Shown piece after piece: positions 53,096 through 62,052 of a DNA stretch of 64,000 nt. Position 1 is the stretch's first letter; the number at the start of each line of letters is the position of its first letter. The notes below the pieces were generated by a model. It saw only the letters and a program-made list of their open reading frames with translations. It searched no databases and was not told where the DNA came from. The DNA comes from G965200765 sp965200765. Lineage in GTDB: Bacteria > Pseudomonadota > Gammaproteobacteria > Arenicellales > JAJDZL01. The stretch spans positions 1,674,001 to 1,738,000 of the forward strand of contig OZ241380.1 in NCBI GenBank assembly GCA_965200765.1, written 5' to 3'. A program made the translations under genes and the position numbers.

Positions 53096-53635
53096 CTACA
53101 AATTTTGGCAGTATCGTTTTGCTTGATTGATGGTAGCTTTGGACTTGCGAAGCGAAATATTCCATGTCACAATGCCATCCAGATACCAATCCAGCGTCAG
53201 GAGAATTTCATGGCCATCTTCAATTTGTCTGTGAAATTCTGATTCAGAACCTGAAATTCGGGTGATTGTGAGTGTTTTGCCACCCCATTTCTGAAACCAT
53301 CGGGCTTTTTCGACTGGATAATTGTCTACGCGAAATTGCAACTCTCCTTCCATATAGCCGATTTGTATTTCCGACAAACTCAAAATTGGTGTTCGTGAAA
53401 ATCGAAAACCGTACTCGGCATGGTCGGCATTGCAAAGGAAAATCATGGTCGCAAACACTTTTTTTGTGTCGCCTTCCGTAAAAGGCGATTGTGCAACAGC
53501 ACCCTTCTCCAGCTCAATGCCCTTGAAAGTGACTTCCCGGTAACTCCAGTCAGAACCCAAAGCAATATCGGCAATCAAGTTACTGACTGCCATCATTGCA
53601 AACACACCGAAAAGGATTGTTTTGAATTTAGTCAT
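53096..53635 (-). CDS. Exported hypothetical protein
   Basis: About 179 residues starting at the ATG at 53635, MTKFKTILFGVFAMMAV, a clear hydrophobic signal sequence or anchor ending near SNLIADIALG. The mature part is rich in beta strands with two cysteines (FLCNADH and the C-terminal YCQNL). I recognise no family. It is convergent with the OB-fold gene and lies 58 bases before the stop of the COG4091 gene. Confidence 0.7.
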   Translation of the reverse strand: MTKFKTILFGVFAMMAVSNLIADIALGSDWSYREVTFKGIELEKGAVAQSPFTEGDTKKVFATMIFLCNADHAEYGFRFSRTPILSLSEIQIGYMEGELQFRVDNYPVEKARWFQKWGGKTLTITRISGSESEFHRQIEDGHEILLTLDWYLDGIVTWNISLRKSKATINQAKRYCQNL

Positions 53636-53726
53636 ACATCTCGTCGCACAGGCAAATGAGAAAGGCAAGCAGAAAAGTAGCCCAAAGGGGAAAAGAGCAT
53701 TGACAGCTACCGCAACTCGGCAGAAA

Positions 53727-55064
53727 CTACCGGTACCTACTCTCCATCTGCTTTCTCAAGTCCCGGATATCTCTGTCATGTTCGGCAGGTTCAACATCTT
53801 CCCACCGTACAACATTCCCCTTGGATACGGCTTGTCGAATTCTAGGTCCGGTTGCCAATCCAATCGGCACCGCCCCGATTTTCAGTGATTTTTCAACTGG
53901 AACAATACGACCCCAAACTGTGCAACCGCCTTCACCGTCCAGCACTTCTCCCGGCTTTAAATCGCGCTTGGCTATACAAATAACATCGGCACTGAAGGTC
54001 TCAGGTGCGCCTGTAGGCTCGGCTCGCAGTGCCACCGAAGCAACACTTACACCCAATTCCAAGCCGATCAAATGATACGGACGATAAAGCCCGGTATACC
54101 GACCTGAGTCATCGGTAACAAGTCCGTACTCTCGAAAGCAATTCCTGACATAGTCAGTGGGAGCATCAAAAACCACATAAACACCCCAACGCAAATCCCG
54201 TTCTACTTCGCAACCGTTGCGATGCAACGAAGAAATCACTTCGACCATTCCCCGTTCTTCCAGGATGCCACCATCAACTTCGGGCTTCAACAATGATCCA
54301 AGCTCATCTACCGAACACGGTGGAAACTTCAAACCGTGAGTAGGTGGCCTAAGCCCGGTTGCATTGGCAACTGCACTCATTTCAATCGCCGATTTGGTGC
54401 CGTCCAGAAAAGAGTTGAACATCTTGCTATTCATACCGCCGGCACTCGCTTCCTGTTGCGTCAAGCCGTAATAGTTCCAAACAGTATCCGGGGTCGATGC
54501 GTGATATTCCGGCAGATATTTGGTTCCTTTGCCCGCACATACCACATCAAACCCCATGGTTCGAATACAATCGACTTGTTCAACAATCAGTGCAGGTTGG
54601 TCACCGTACGCAAGCGAATAGATTACATTTGCTTCTGCCGCTTTCTTGGCCAAATAGGGTCCGACCAGTACATCAGCCTCTACATTCACCATCACGACAT
54701 GAACTCCGTGATGAATGCATGCAAGTGCATGCCGTGTTCCAGCAACAGGATCACCCGTTGATTCGATAACTACGTCAATCTCATCAGCTCCCAGAAGCAC
54801 CTCAATCTGATCTGTCAAGACTACTTGCTCATTACCGGCACTGCCAAACCCTTTCGTTGAGAATTGCCTGGCCGAAAAACCGGCGGTCTCCAGATTCTTG
54901 CGGCAACGACCCAGATCAAGATCGCAAACAGCCCGCAATTGCAGGCCCTCAGTTCGTTGAATTTGCGACAAGAACATGGTTGCAAACTTGCCTACGCCGA
55001 TTACACCAACACGAATCGGTCGTCCGGATGCTGCGCGTTGCTTGAGTTTTGAATACAGGTTCAT
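53727..55064 (-). CDS. NAD(P)-dependent oxidoreductase with SAF domain (COG4091-like)
   Basis: 445-residue protein. The Rossmann fold begins IRVGVIGVGKFATM, followed by DVVIESTGDPVAG, as in homoserine dehydrogenase-like enzymes. The C-terminal 120 residues contain an SAF-type module (AKRDLKPGEVLDGEGGCTVWG). This architecture is the COG4091 family, whose members reduce or oxidise small hydroxy acids or polyols in sugar-acid pathways; the substrate here is unknown. Its transcript would start in the gap ending at 55356. Confidence 0.85.
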   Translation of the reverse strand: MNLYSKLKQRAASGRPIRVGVIGVGKFATMFLSQIQRTEGLQLRAVCDLDLGRCRKNLETAGFSARQFSTKGFGSAGNEQVVLTDQIEVLLGADEIDVVIESTGDPVAGTRHALACIHHGVHVVMVNVEADVLVGPYLAKKAAEANVIYSLAYGDQPALIVEQVDCIRTMGFDVVCAGKGTKYLPEYHASTPDTVWNYYGLTQQEASAGGMNSKMFNSFLDGTKSAIEMSAVANATGLRPPTHGLKFPPCSVDELGSLLKPEVDGGILEERGMVEVISSLHRNGCEVERDLRWGVYVVFDAPTDYVRNCFREYGLVTDDSGRYTGLYRPYHLIGLELGVSVASVALRAEPTGAPETFSADVICIAKRDLKPGEVLDGEGGCTVWGRIVPVEKSLKIGAVPIGLATGPRIRQAVSKGNVVRWEDVEPAEHDRDIRDLRKQMESRYR

Positions 55065-55180
55065 ATCAGATTGGTTTGTGCCGGGTGATTCATAAATTCA
55101 GTGAGCAGGACGCTATATTTGCGACCCCTTCTATTATGCAGAACCCGGCGAGCACCTGTTCAGTTTTTCGTACAAACCAA

Positions 55181-55204
55181 AAAGGCCGCACTGCGGCGGC
55201 CTTT
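55181..55204 (-). terminator. Rho-independent terminator downstream of the microprotein gene
   Basis: A 9-bp stem AAAGGCCGC against GCGGCCTTT with a 6-base loop, followed on the minus strand by TTTTTGG. It lies 153 bases after the stop of the 28-codon gene at 55357 and 117 bases before the COG4091 gene, so it most likely ends the microprotein transcript. The structure could also work on the plus strand, where TTTTC follows, but no plus-strand gene precedes it. Confidence 0.8.
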
Positions 55205-55356
55205 TCAGTTTTCACCAACCTAAACTAGAGAGGAGGACTATCAGATTTTTCGGCACAAGTGCCGATTTAGTTGCAGTTAGTGTTTCTTACCCCCAATTGA
55301 AAATTTCTTTCAATCAAGGAATTATCGTTCGCTCCTGTTGATTGTTTCGTCGCTGT

Positions 55357-55443
55357 CTAGCTGACGAATTGCAACACCAACGCGAGAGTGATCACTGCGC
55401 CAATGAACGATACGCCTACTCGATTACGAATGTCGTGAAGCAT
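55357..55443 (-). CDS. 28-residue single-helix membrane microprotein
   Basis: Small gene below usual length limits. An ideal ribosome-binding site (AAAAGGAG) lies 10 bases before the ATG at 55443. The product starts MLHDIRNRVG and continues with a hydrophobic helix (VSFIGAVITLALVLQF) to a stop at 55357. A strong terminator follows at 55181-55204, so the unit has a complete transcript layout. One transmembrane helix with a charged N-terminus is typical of regulatory or complex-stabilising microproteins. No family is recognised. The 292-base gap on its downstream side (55065-55356) otherwise holds a small hairpin at 55250-55265. Confidence 0.65.
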   Translation of the reverse strand: MLHDIRNRVGVSFIGAVITLALVLQFVS

Positions 55444-55739
55444 TGCTAAAAATCTCCTTTTGAAAATGAAAAACTATACTTCGCATTTACAGTCGGTTCC
55501 GACTGCTCCATAGCGGCGAAACATCACTATGAATTCAGTGCCAACAAGAATACAGCATTCATTCGGTTTGGCAAGTGTTTTTTACAGGATATTTCGTACT
55601 GATAACATGAGTAATTGCTCATATATCATTTGCAATCATAAAGTATTGATTTTAATTGAATTTTAGAGTATATTTGCAATTTGATACCAAATTCACTTCC
55701 ATAAGGAAACACTATTACATTCATTGACTGGAAAATTCA

Positions 55740-56675
55740 ATGGTTCGATTGCCATCCATCACTGCCTTGAGAGCACTGGAAGCATCCTCCAGATTGCTCA
55801 GTTTTACCAAAGCCGCCGACGAACTGTTCATAACACAAAGCGCGGTCAGTCACCAAATTCGCTACCTTGAAGATTTGTGGGGTTTCAAACTCTTCGAACG
55901 CCAGGGACGGCGACTGATTACAACCAAGGAAGGTCAGATGATTGTTCCGGTTGTGAGAGAGTTTCTGGAGAACATGACGCGCGTCCTTGGTGAAATCACC
56001 AACACTGAAAATCGCTCCTCCATTCGGGTCAGTTTGGTTCAGTCGCTGGCCGTCAAATGGCTGGTACCGCGGCTGGGTCGATTCAATGAACTATACCCTG
56101 AAATCAGTGTCTGGATTCAAACTAGTGATGACATCGTTGATTTTGCAATTGATGAAGTAGATATGGCAATCCGCCTGGGGCATGGCGAGTGGACCGAGTA
56201 TCATCTTGATTTGCTGCTTCGCGAATATGTATTCCCGGTTGCAAGCCCTGATTTGCTCAAGCGTCTCGGCTACCCGGAAAAACCCGATGATCTGCTTCAC
56301 TACCCTTTGCTGTATCGCCATTCATACGATAATTGTCCGCGCTGGCGCGACTGGTTCAGGGACGCAGGGATTGCAATCAAGTCACTACCGCGCGGTTCAC
56401 GTTTTCCGGACACCAGCATTGCCGTGCAGGCCGCCGTCGATCACCAGGGAATTGCGCTGGCCAGAAGTGCACACGTGGAAGCTGAACTTGCCGCCGGAAG
56501 ACTGATCAAACTATTCGATGTATTCAGTCCTTCACCGGTCTCCTACTACATCGTTTGCCCACAGTCAGCAATCAAGCAACCCAGAATTGCTGCGTTTCGC
56601 AACTGGTTGCTGGAAGAAGCCCGGGTATCGCAAAAATTGTATGATGTCATCGGCACACCTGAAAAAGCAGCCTGA
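55740..56675 (+). CDS. LysR-family regulator, GcvA-like
   Basis: 311-residue transcriptional regulator. The winged helix at the N-terminus reads LRALEASSRLLSFTKAADEL followed by TQSAVSHQIRYLE, the pattern of the GcvA/AmpR subgroup. The effector domain includes DDIVDFAIDEVDMAIRLGHG and DHQGIALARSAHVEAEL, also typical of GcvA-like proteins. Its target is not clear: it diverges from the microprotein gene, and LysR proteins often control the divergent unit. The 296-base gap 55444-55739 is AT-rich and would hold both promoters. Confidence 0.92.
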   Translation: MVRLPSITALRALEASSRLLSFTKAADELFITQSAVSHQIRYLEDLWGFKLFERQGRRLITTKEGQMIVPVVREFLENMTRVLGEITNTENRSSIRVSLVQSLAVKWLVPRLGRFNELYPEISVWIQTSDDIVDFAIDEVDMAIRLGHGEWTEYHLDLLLREYVFPVASPDLLKRLGYPEKPDDLLHYPLLYRHSYDNCPRWRDWFRDAGIAIKSLPRGSRFPDTSIAVQAAVDHQGIALARSAHVEAELAAGRLIKLFDVFSPSPVSYYIVCPQSAIKQPRIAAFRNWLLEEARVSQKLYDVIGTPEKAA

Positions 56676-56789
56676 TAGCTCCTCACAAAATGTACAGGTT
56701 GAAGTACAATGTAGCAAATTTCAATCAGTTCTGACAATGCTACAAAATTTATTGACATTCTCGAACCACACACACTTGACGAGGAAATT

Positions 56790-57275
56790 ATGAAGCGGCT
56801 ATTTATCGGTTTGATATTCGGCTTGTTGGTAGGGGCCATCATTGGTTTCGCTGCCGGCGTTTACACGCTCCCGATTTTGGTCGATGCAAGAAACGAAAGC
56901 CAGCAACAGGAGCCACTCCCGACATTCGAGCCGGCGGACCCATCCGGACAGTTCGACCGCAATCATCCGGGTTCAGATGCACTGCACTGGGGTACCGGAA
57001 CGGTACGCATTTCGGGCAACAAACTCATATTTGAAGATGATGTGGAGTTTTCACCCGGGCCAGATTACCGCGTGTACTTGTCAAAGCGGTATGTTGAATC
57101 GAAAGAGGAATTCCTCCCCATCAAGGCCGAAGCGGTAGAAGTTGCCAAGTTAAAGACGTTTTCCGGCCCTCTGTCCTTCGATTTGCCTGAAGAGTTGGAC
57201 ATCGCGCTTTATGACAACATTGTGGTGTGGTGCGAGGCATTTTCCATGTTCATTACCAGTTCGCGCCTTGAGTAA
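56790..57275 (+). CDS. DM13-domain protein, membrane anchored
   Basis: 161-residue protein. An N-terminal helix (LFIGLIFGLLVGAIIGFAAG) anchors or exports it; the rest is a DM13 domain: WGTGTVRISGNKLIFEDD, GPDYRVYLS, then PEELDIALYDNIVVWCEAF. DM13 domains are thought to bind heme or carry out electron transfer at the cell surface. The gene is followed 44 bases later by an SCO-family protein, supporting a link with copper or respiratory oxidase assembly. Confidence 0.88.
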   Translation: MKRLFIGLIFGLLVGAIIGFAAGVYTLPILVDARNESQQQEPLPTFEPADPSGQFDRNHPGSDALHWGTGTVRISGNKLIFEDDVEFSPGPDYRVYLSKRYVESKEEFLPIKAEAVEVAKLKTFSGPLSFDLPEELDIALYDNIVVWCEAFSMFITSSRLE

Positions 57276-57319
57276 ATTCGTTTCGGTCAGCATCAGTTGA
57301 ATCTCAAACGAACAAGCGA

Positions 57320-57919
57320 ATGACCAGCAGGGTCAAAATTATTACGGCGACAGTCGTGTGTGCGGCGGCTTTCGGCGTTGTTGGCTTTGCTACGTACAGT
57401 TTCACACAGAGAGATCAAAATGAAATTCAGGTGGGTGCTCCGTTCAAGCTAACAAGACATGACGGAGAAACAATTTCCAGCAAGAATTACCGCGACAACT
57501 ATATGCTCATCTACTTCGGTTTCACAAACTGTCCGGCGACTTGTCCGATGGCCCTGATTACGATGACAGAGGTGTTGAACAATCTCGAGAAAATGCACCC
57601 GCAACAAGCCGAAAATATTCTGCCAATTTTTATCAGTGTCGACCCGTACAGAGATACGCCGGAGGTTTTGAAATCATATATCTCTTACTTTCACTCAAGG
57701 TTTCAGGGATTCACCAGTTCCGAGGATAATCTGACGGACCTGGTCAGTGCGTACGGCGGGCATTTCAGCTACGATCATAGCGAAGACTCTGAAAATTACA
57801 ATGTCAATCACAGTTCGTATATCTACTTTATGGGCCTTGACGGGAAATATCTTGCTCATTTTGGACCCGAAGAAACAGCTGATAACATACTGGACGCAAT
57901 CGAAAAACTGATTTCGTGA
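57320..57919 (+). CDS. SCO1/SenC-family copper chaperone
   Basis: 199-residue membrane-anchored thioredoxin-like protein. An N-terminal helix (about 8-26) is followed by the copper site C71-PAT-C75 in FTNCPATCPMA and the distal histidine H164 in VNHSSYIYF. SCO proteins deliver copper to the CuA centre of cytochrome oxidase or act as thiol redox proteins. It probably forms an operon with the DM13 gene upstream. No oxidase genes are in the window. Confidence 0.93.
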   Translation: MTSRVKIITATVVCAAAFGVVGFATYSFTQRDQNEIQVGAPFKLTRHDGETISSKNYRDNYMLIYFGFTNCPATCPMALITMTEVLNNLEKMHPQQAENILPIFISVDPYRDTPEVLKSYISYFHSRFQGFTSSEDNLTDLVSAYGGHFSYDHSEDSENYNVNHSSYIYFMGLDGKYLAHFGPEETADNILDAIEKLIS

Positions 57920-58032
57920 ATGGAAGAAATTGATTGGAGACCAGCAATTTCAAAATTTCAACTACGTTTGAACAAGCAGGCGTTAGGCATCAAACGATGG
58001 TCGACACTCATTGTCCAAAAGCCTGCAAGGTA

Positions 58033-58109
58033 TGGTGCCGGCGAGAGGATTTGAACCTCCGACCTGCTGATTACGAATCAGCTGCTCTGCCGAGCTGAGC
58101 TACACCGGC
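58033..58109 (-). tRNA. tRNA-Thr (anticodon CGT)
   Basis: Read on the minus strand, the molecule starts GCCGGTGTAGCTCAG and ends CGCCGGCACCA, with encoded CCA. The acceptor arms pair G1-C72 through G7-C66 with one G-U pair. The anticodon arm is CTGAT, loop TCGTAA region, ATCAG, placing CGT at the anticodon; the T arm has the GGTTCAAATCC core. The unpaired A73 and the anticodon identify threonine. Surrounding gap 57920-58397 shows no other gene. Confidence 0.95.
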
Positions 58110-58397
58110 AACAGTATTCATCTCAGATTCCTACCCTATCAACTTCGTTCGAACTGTTGTAGCGAAACGCCCGCAACCGAAGAGACTTCATGCAACGGTA
58201 TGGAAATTCAGATGCAGAATATTTTTTCCAAGGTATGACTATACTTTGATTATAGCAAAATCATTTACCCCTTTGTTAATCCTGAAAATCAGACCCCACA
58301 ATAACACTTGAACAACAATGCAAATTATCTATGGCGGCAGAATCGGTAAAATGAGCATCAACGAACACCACCCTTGATTAACGTTTCAGTCTCGAGA

Positions 58398-59366
58398 ATG
58401 ACTCAGATACCGAAAATTGACATATCCGACCCGGTCGAGCAAGACAAGCTCACCAACTTACTGGTTGAAGCGTTTTCAGATACAGGTTTTTGCTTTATTT
58501 CAGGTCATGGCATTGACCGTAGCCTGATTGACAAATTACGATTGTTGATCAAGGAATTGTTTGTACTTCCGCAACATACACTTCAGCGATTCCGCGTCCA
58601 GCAGGAAAACTATAGAGGATATGTTCCTCTTGGATTCTTTACTCCGAATGATGGCGGGAACAGTGACCTGTATGCTGCATGGAAACTGCATTGGGAAGCA
58701 CCCGAAACACTGACTTGGCGTTCCCGACTATTCGGTGTGAATCGCTGGCCACCTGTCCCGGAGCTACGCGACACAACCTTGCACTACTGGGCGTTGCTGG
58801 AAGATCTTGCGGCAAAGCTGCTAAAAGCGATAGAAGTCGGACTTGAATTGCCGGTGGACAGCTTGAATCAGTGGTTCAAGGCACCGTTAACCAATATGAC
58901 ACTGTTGCATTATCCGGCTACCGGGAAGAAAAGCCTGGGATTTCACCCGCATAAAGATTTCGCGGTTCTGACAATTTTGCCATACGACCCGGTCGGCGGT
59001 TTACAGGTCATGTCTCGCGAAGGCAAATGGATTGATGTCGTCGGACGCGAGGATGCCCTTTTGGTAAATGCAGGAGATATTCTTGAAGTTTGGAGCGGCG
59101 GACGCTTGCGTTCTGCGCCGCATCGCGTTGTAAATTGGTCGGGACAGGAACGTATTTCATTTCCGTGGTTCGCTGTGCCAGAACCCGAGTTGAATATTGA
59201 GCCACTAATCGAGCCAATGCCGAACTTTGATCGCGCAACGCTAAATTGTGGCGACGCGAGCTTGGCAGTATGGTCATCAAACTGGCCAGAGGCGCAACCA
59301 CCTGCCGGCATTGCATTGGCCGAGTTCGACGGCAACAAAAGGAACCTTGAACATCTACAAGTATAA
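58398..59366 (+). CDS. Isopenicillin N synthase-like 2OG-Fe(II) oxygenase
   Basis: 322 residues from the ATG at 58398 (an upstream TTG at 58374 is less likely). The N-terminal DIOX region has FSDTGFCFISGHGID; the iron ligands are H185 and D187 in HPHKDFAVLT and H242 in SAPHRVVNW, and R252 in ERISFPWF would bind 2-oxoglutarate. Length and layout match the isopenicillin N synthase/gibberellin oxidase group, which in bacteria hydroxylates varied small molecules. Substrate not visible. Confidence 0.88.
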   Translation: MTQIPKIDISDPVEQDKLTNLLVEAFSDTGFCFISGHGIDRSLIDKLRLLIKELFVLPQHTLQRFRVQQENYRGYVPLGFFTPNDGGNSDLYAAWKLHWEAPETLTWRSRLFGVNRWPPVPELRDTTLHYWALLEDLAAKLLKAIEVGLELPVDSLNQWFKAPLTNMTLLHYPATGKKSLGFHPHKDFAVLTILPYDPVGGLQVMSREGKWIDVVGREDALLVNAGDILEVWSGGRLRSAPHRVVNWSGQERISFPWFAVPEPELNIEPLIEPMPNFDRATLNCGDASLAVWSSNWPEAQPPAGIALAEFDGNKRNLEHLQV

Positions 59367-59399
59367 TATTTTGTCAATAACACAAAGTAAGGAGGCATT

Positions 59400-59966
59400 A
59401 TGTCTGAAGCTTTTCAGTTGAAAATTCAATTAAAGTGGACCGACCCTAAAATTTGGCGCCGTGTAATCGTACCAACCAGCATGACCTTAAGAGATCTTCA
59501 CGATGTAATTCAAGCCGCAATGGGATGGGAAGACGACCACATGCACCAATTTTTAATCAAAAAGAAGCGATATCAGGAGCCGCCGGAAAAGGATCTTTGG
59601 GGCTATTTTGATGAAGGTCGATATGAAGATGAAAATGAATTTACCCTGAAAGACGTGCTTTACAAGGGATTGAGCTTCAGCTACACTTATGATTTCGGAG
59701 ACGATTGGATTCACTTGATCAGAGTCGAGAAAAAAGAAGTTACCGCTCCGGACAACCTTCCTGTATGTATAGGCGGTGAATTGGCATGTCCTCCCGAAGA
59801 TTGTGGCGGCGTTGGCGGTTATTACAGCTTGTTGGAAATTCTTGATGACCCGGACTATGAAGACCATTATGACTTGCTTGAATGGTCCAGAAATTTTAAT
59901 CCCAACGATTTTGATCTTGACAGAGCAAACGAATTGATCAAACAACGTTTCACTTTTCTCTGCTAG
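59400..59966 (+). CDS. pRiA4b ORF-3-like protein
   Basis: 188-residue acidic protein of the plasmid pRiA4b ORF-3 family (also linked to IS1096 passenger genes). Typical features are the N-terminal LKWTDPKIWRRVIVP, LHDVIQAAMGWEDDHMHQF, and YDFGDDWIH, followed by GGELACPPEDCGGVGGY with a conserved cysteine pair. Function is unknown in the family. The ribosome-binding site AAGGAGG directly before the ATG is strong. It follows the oxygenase gene after 33 bases. Confidence 0.92.
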   Translation: MSEAFQLKIQLKWTDPKIWRRVIVPTSMTLRDLHDVIQAAMGWEDDHMHQFLIKKKRYQEPPEKDLWGYFDEGRYEDENEFTLKDVLYKGLSFSYTYDFGDDWIHLIRVEKKEVTAPDNLPVCIGGELACPPEDCGGVGGYYSLLEILDDPDYEDHYDLLEWSRNFNPNDFDLDRANELIKQRFTFLC

Positions 59967-60175
59967 CTTTATCTACATCGTTTTTGTTTTCTTCTGTTCT
60001 CCACAACAGTGGGAAACTTTTCATGAGAACGGTCACTTCATTTCACTTGCAGTTGCCGGAATACTTCCTGAACACTACAATTACGACTCAATTTGAACCT
60101 GCTTACCGAATGACCTTTAGTACAGGTTTGAGTGGTCATGTAATTTAGGCAAACCAAAATCAGTTATTCCGATTA
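59967..60175. other. 209-base gap before the peptide-type permeases
   Basis: Contains the promoter region for the permease genes. A 41-codon open frame from 60023 to 60148 starts after GGGAAA but resembles nothing known, and I do not call it a gene. No substrate-binding protein gene lies here, although such genes usually stand first in permease operons of this type. Confidence 0.4.
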
Positions 60176-61135
60176 ATGGCTTCTTATCTTATTTCCAGAC
60201 TGGTGCAGACCATGATTGTAATTTTGGTCATGTCATTCATCGTCTATATGTTGCTCGGACTGATGCCGGGCGACCCCATTGATTTGATGATAAGTGCAGA
60301 CCCAAACCTTACCCCTGAAGATGCGATGCGATTGAAGGCACTGTACGGTTTGGATAAACCATTGACGACACGCTATTTCAACTGGTCAATGGCTGCTCTG
60401 CAGGGGGACTTTGGTTTTAGTCGCTTATATGCCAAGCCGGTGTTCGTAATTTTGATTCCGGCATTGAAAAACACGTTGATTTTGATGGGTATTGCATTTC
60501 TCGTATCTGTGTGCATTGCGATTCCCGCCGGAATCTACGCGGCAAGAAAAATCCATAGCCCGCTTGATTATTCAATCAACCTGCTTTGCTTCGCTGGAAT
60601 TTCGGTGCCGCCGTTTTGGTTGGCACTTATGCTGATACTTCTATTTTCTGTCACACTAGGGTGGTTACCCGCGAATGCAGTTCCTGTCGGTAGCACTGGT
60701 TTCTGGGATAATGCAAAAGCATTGATATTGCCTGTGATTACACTGTCCATGGTAAGTATTGGTGGTGTAACACGATATGTACGTTCCTCACTAAACGAAT
60801 CTTTGCGTCAAGATTACGTTCGTACCGCCTTGTCGAAAGGATTGTCCGACCATCAGGTGATTCACCGACATGCACTGAGAAACTCCATGATTCCAGTTGT
60901 TACAATCCTGTCGCTGGATGCAGGAGCATTTTTTTCCGGTGCACTGATTATAGAAATCATGTTTGGATATCCGGGTGTAGGGAAGTTGATTTTTGATGCT
61001 ATACAAAGCAATGACTACAATCTGGCATTAGTCGGACTGCTACTTTCGACCGCTGTTACACTTGCCGCCAACTTTCTTGCCGACATCAGTTATGTGGCCT
61101 TGGATCCGCGGGTAACATTTCAGTCAAATCAATGA
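60176..61135 (+). CDS. ABC transporter permease, DppB/OppB-like
   Basis: 319-residue inner-membrane permease of the peptide/nickel-type family. The start LISRLVQTMIVILVMSFIVYML and LMPGDPIDLM are typical of DppB, and the coupling region includes YVRTALSKGLSDHQVIHRHALRN. It overlaps the DppC-like gene by 4 bases. Neither a substrate-binding protein nor ATPases (DppD/DppF-like) are present next to the pair, so the transporter is incomplete locally; substrates could be peptides, opines or metal chelates. Confidence 0.93.
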   Translation: MASYLISRLVQTMIVILVMSFIVYMLLGLMPGDPIDLMISADPNLTPEDAMRLKALYGLDKPLTTRYFNWSMAALQGDFGFSRLYAKPVFVILIPALKNTLILMGIAFLVSVCIAIPAGIYAARKIHSPLDYSINLLCFAGISVPPFWLALMLILLFSVTLGWLPANAVPVGSTGFWDNAKALILPVITLSMVSIGGVTRYVRSSLNESLRQDYVRTALSKGLSDHQVIHRHALRNSMIPVVTILSLDAGAFFSGALIIEIMFGYPGVGKLIFDAIQSNDYNLALVGLLLSTAVTLAANFLADISYVALDPRVTFQSNQ

Positions 61136-62052
61136 CAAGACTTCAGCAGATTTTCTATCACTTGTTTCGCCACCGTCTTGCGATGATTAGCGGCGGCATT
61201 CTGGTTGCACTTGTTTTGTTCTCTATCTCTGCACCGCTACTTGAAATCATATTGAATTCAGATGCGTCCACGGTGGATTTGTTTTCGCGCTTTCTGTCGT
61301 ATTCACTCATGCACCCACTAGGAACTGACGAGCTGGGGCGCGACTTGCTGATTCGGCTAGCTTACGGTGGGCAGGTTTCTTTGATGGTCGGACTTTCAGC
61401 AGCGATGTTTGCATCGGTAATTGGTACCGTGGTCGGATTAGTGTCCGGATACTACGGCGGCTGGATAGACAACCTCCTTATGCGCATTACTGACAGCATC
61501 ATCGCACTTCCACTCTTGCCGCTTCTGATTGTCCTGGCGGTAATAGATCTTTCCAAACTCGGAATTTTCCCTGATTCTTTCAATGAAACCGATACAGGGC
61601 TCTACCGCATTATTGCGATTGTCGCGCTGGTTGGCTGGACTGGAGTCGCCCGACTGGTGAGAGGCACAACCGTAGCGGTACGTCAACAGCTTTATGTTAC
61701 CGCGGCTCGTTCGCTTGGTATTCCAACTCGTCGAATTCTCCTTAGGCACATCCTGCCCGCGTTATCGTCACCAATAATTGTTGCGACTACATTATCAGTT
61801 GGGAATATTATTTTGTTTGAATCAATTCTGAGCTTTTTGGGACTCGGCATCAATCCGCCAACACCGAGCTGGGGAAACATGCTGACCAATGCACAAGAGT
61901 TGATCTTTGAAGCACCTAAATTGGCGTTTTTCCCAGGAATGTTTATTTTTCTTACTGTGATTTCATTCAACTTTCTCGGAGACGGGTTACAAGATGCCTT
62001 GACTCCCGGAACCAACCTGCTTGGTCAGAAATCAAAACGCATGAATGGCTAG
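61132..62052 (+). CDS. ABC transporter permease, DppC/OppC-like
   Basis: 306-residue partner permease. After a first helix it shows HPLGTDELGRDLLIRLAYGGQVSL, the signature loop of the DppC group, and the coupling loop YVTAARSLGIPTRRILLRHILP. The C-terminal SFNFLGDGLQDAL is also characteristic. Translation is coupled to the DppB-like gene (ATGA overlap). Its stop overlaps by 4 bases the stop of the convergent HAD gene. Confidence 0.93.
   Translation: MTRLQQIFYHLFRHRLAMISGGILVALVLFSISAPLLEIILNSDASTVDLFSRFLSYSLMHPLGTDELGRDLLIRLAYGGQVSLMVGLSAAMFASVIGTVVGLVSGYYGGWIDNLLMRITDSIIALPLLPLLIVLAVIDLSKLGIFPDSFNETDTGLYRIIAIVALVGWTGVARLVRGTTVAVRQQLYVTAARSLGIPTRRILLRHILPALSSPIIVATTLSVGNIILFESILSFLGLGINPPTPSWGNMLTNAQELIFEAPKLAFFPGMFIFLTVISFNFLGDGLQDALTPGTNLLGQKSKRMNG

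Noticed and set aside
55231..55236. Perfect AGGAGG sequence on the plus strand
   Set aside because: No ATG, GTG or TTG follows at a suitable distance; only an 11-codon frame from ATT could be read.
60023..60148. 41-codon plus-strand open frame before the DppB-like gene
   Set aside because: Weak ribosome-binding site, no helix or motif, and it lies in an expected promoter gap.
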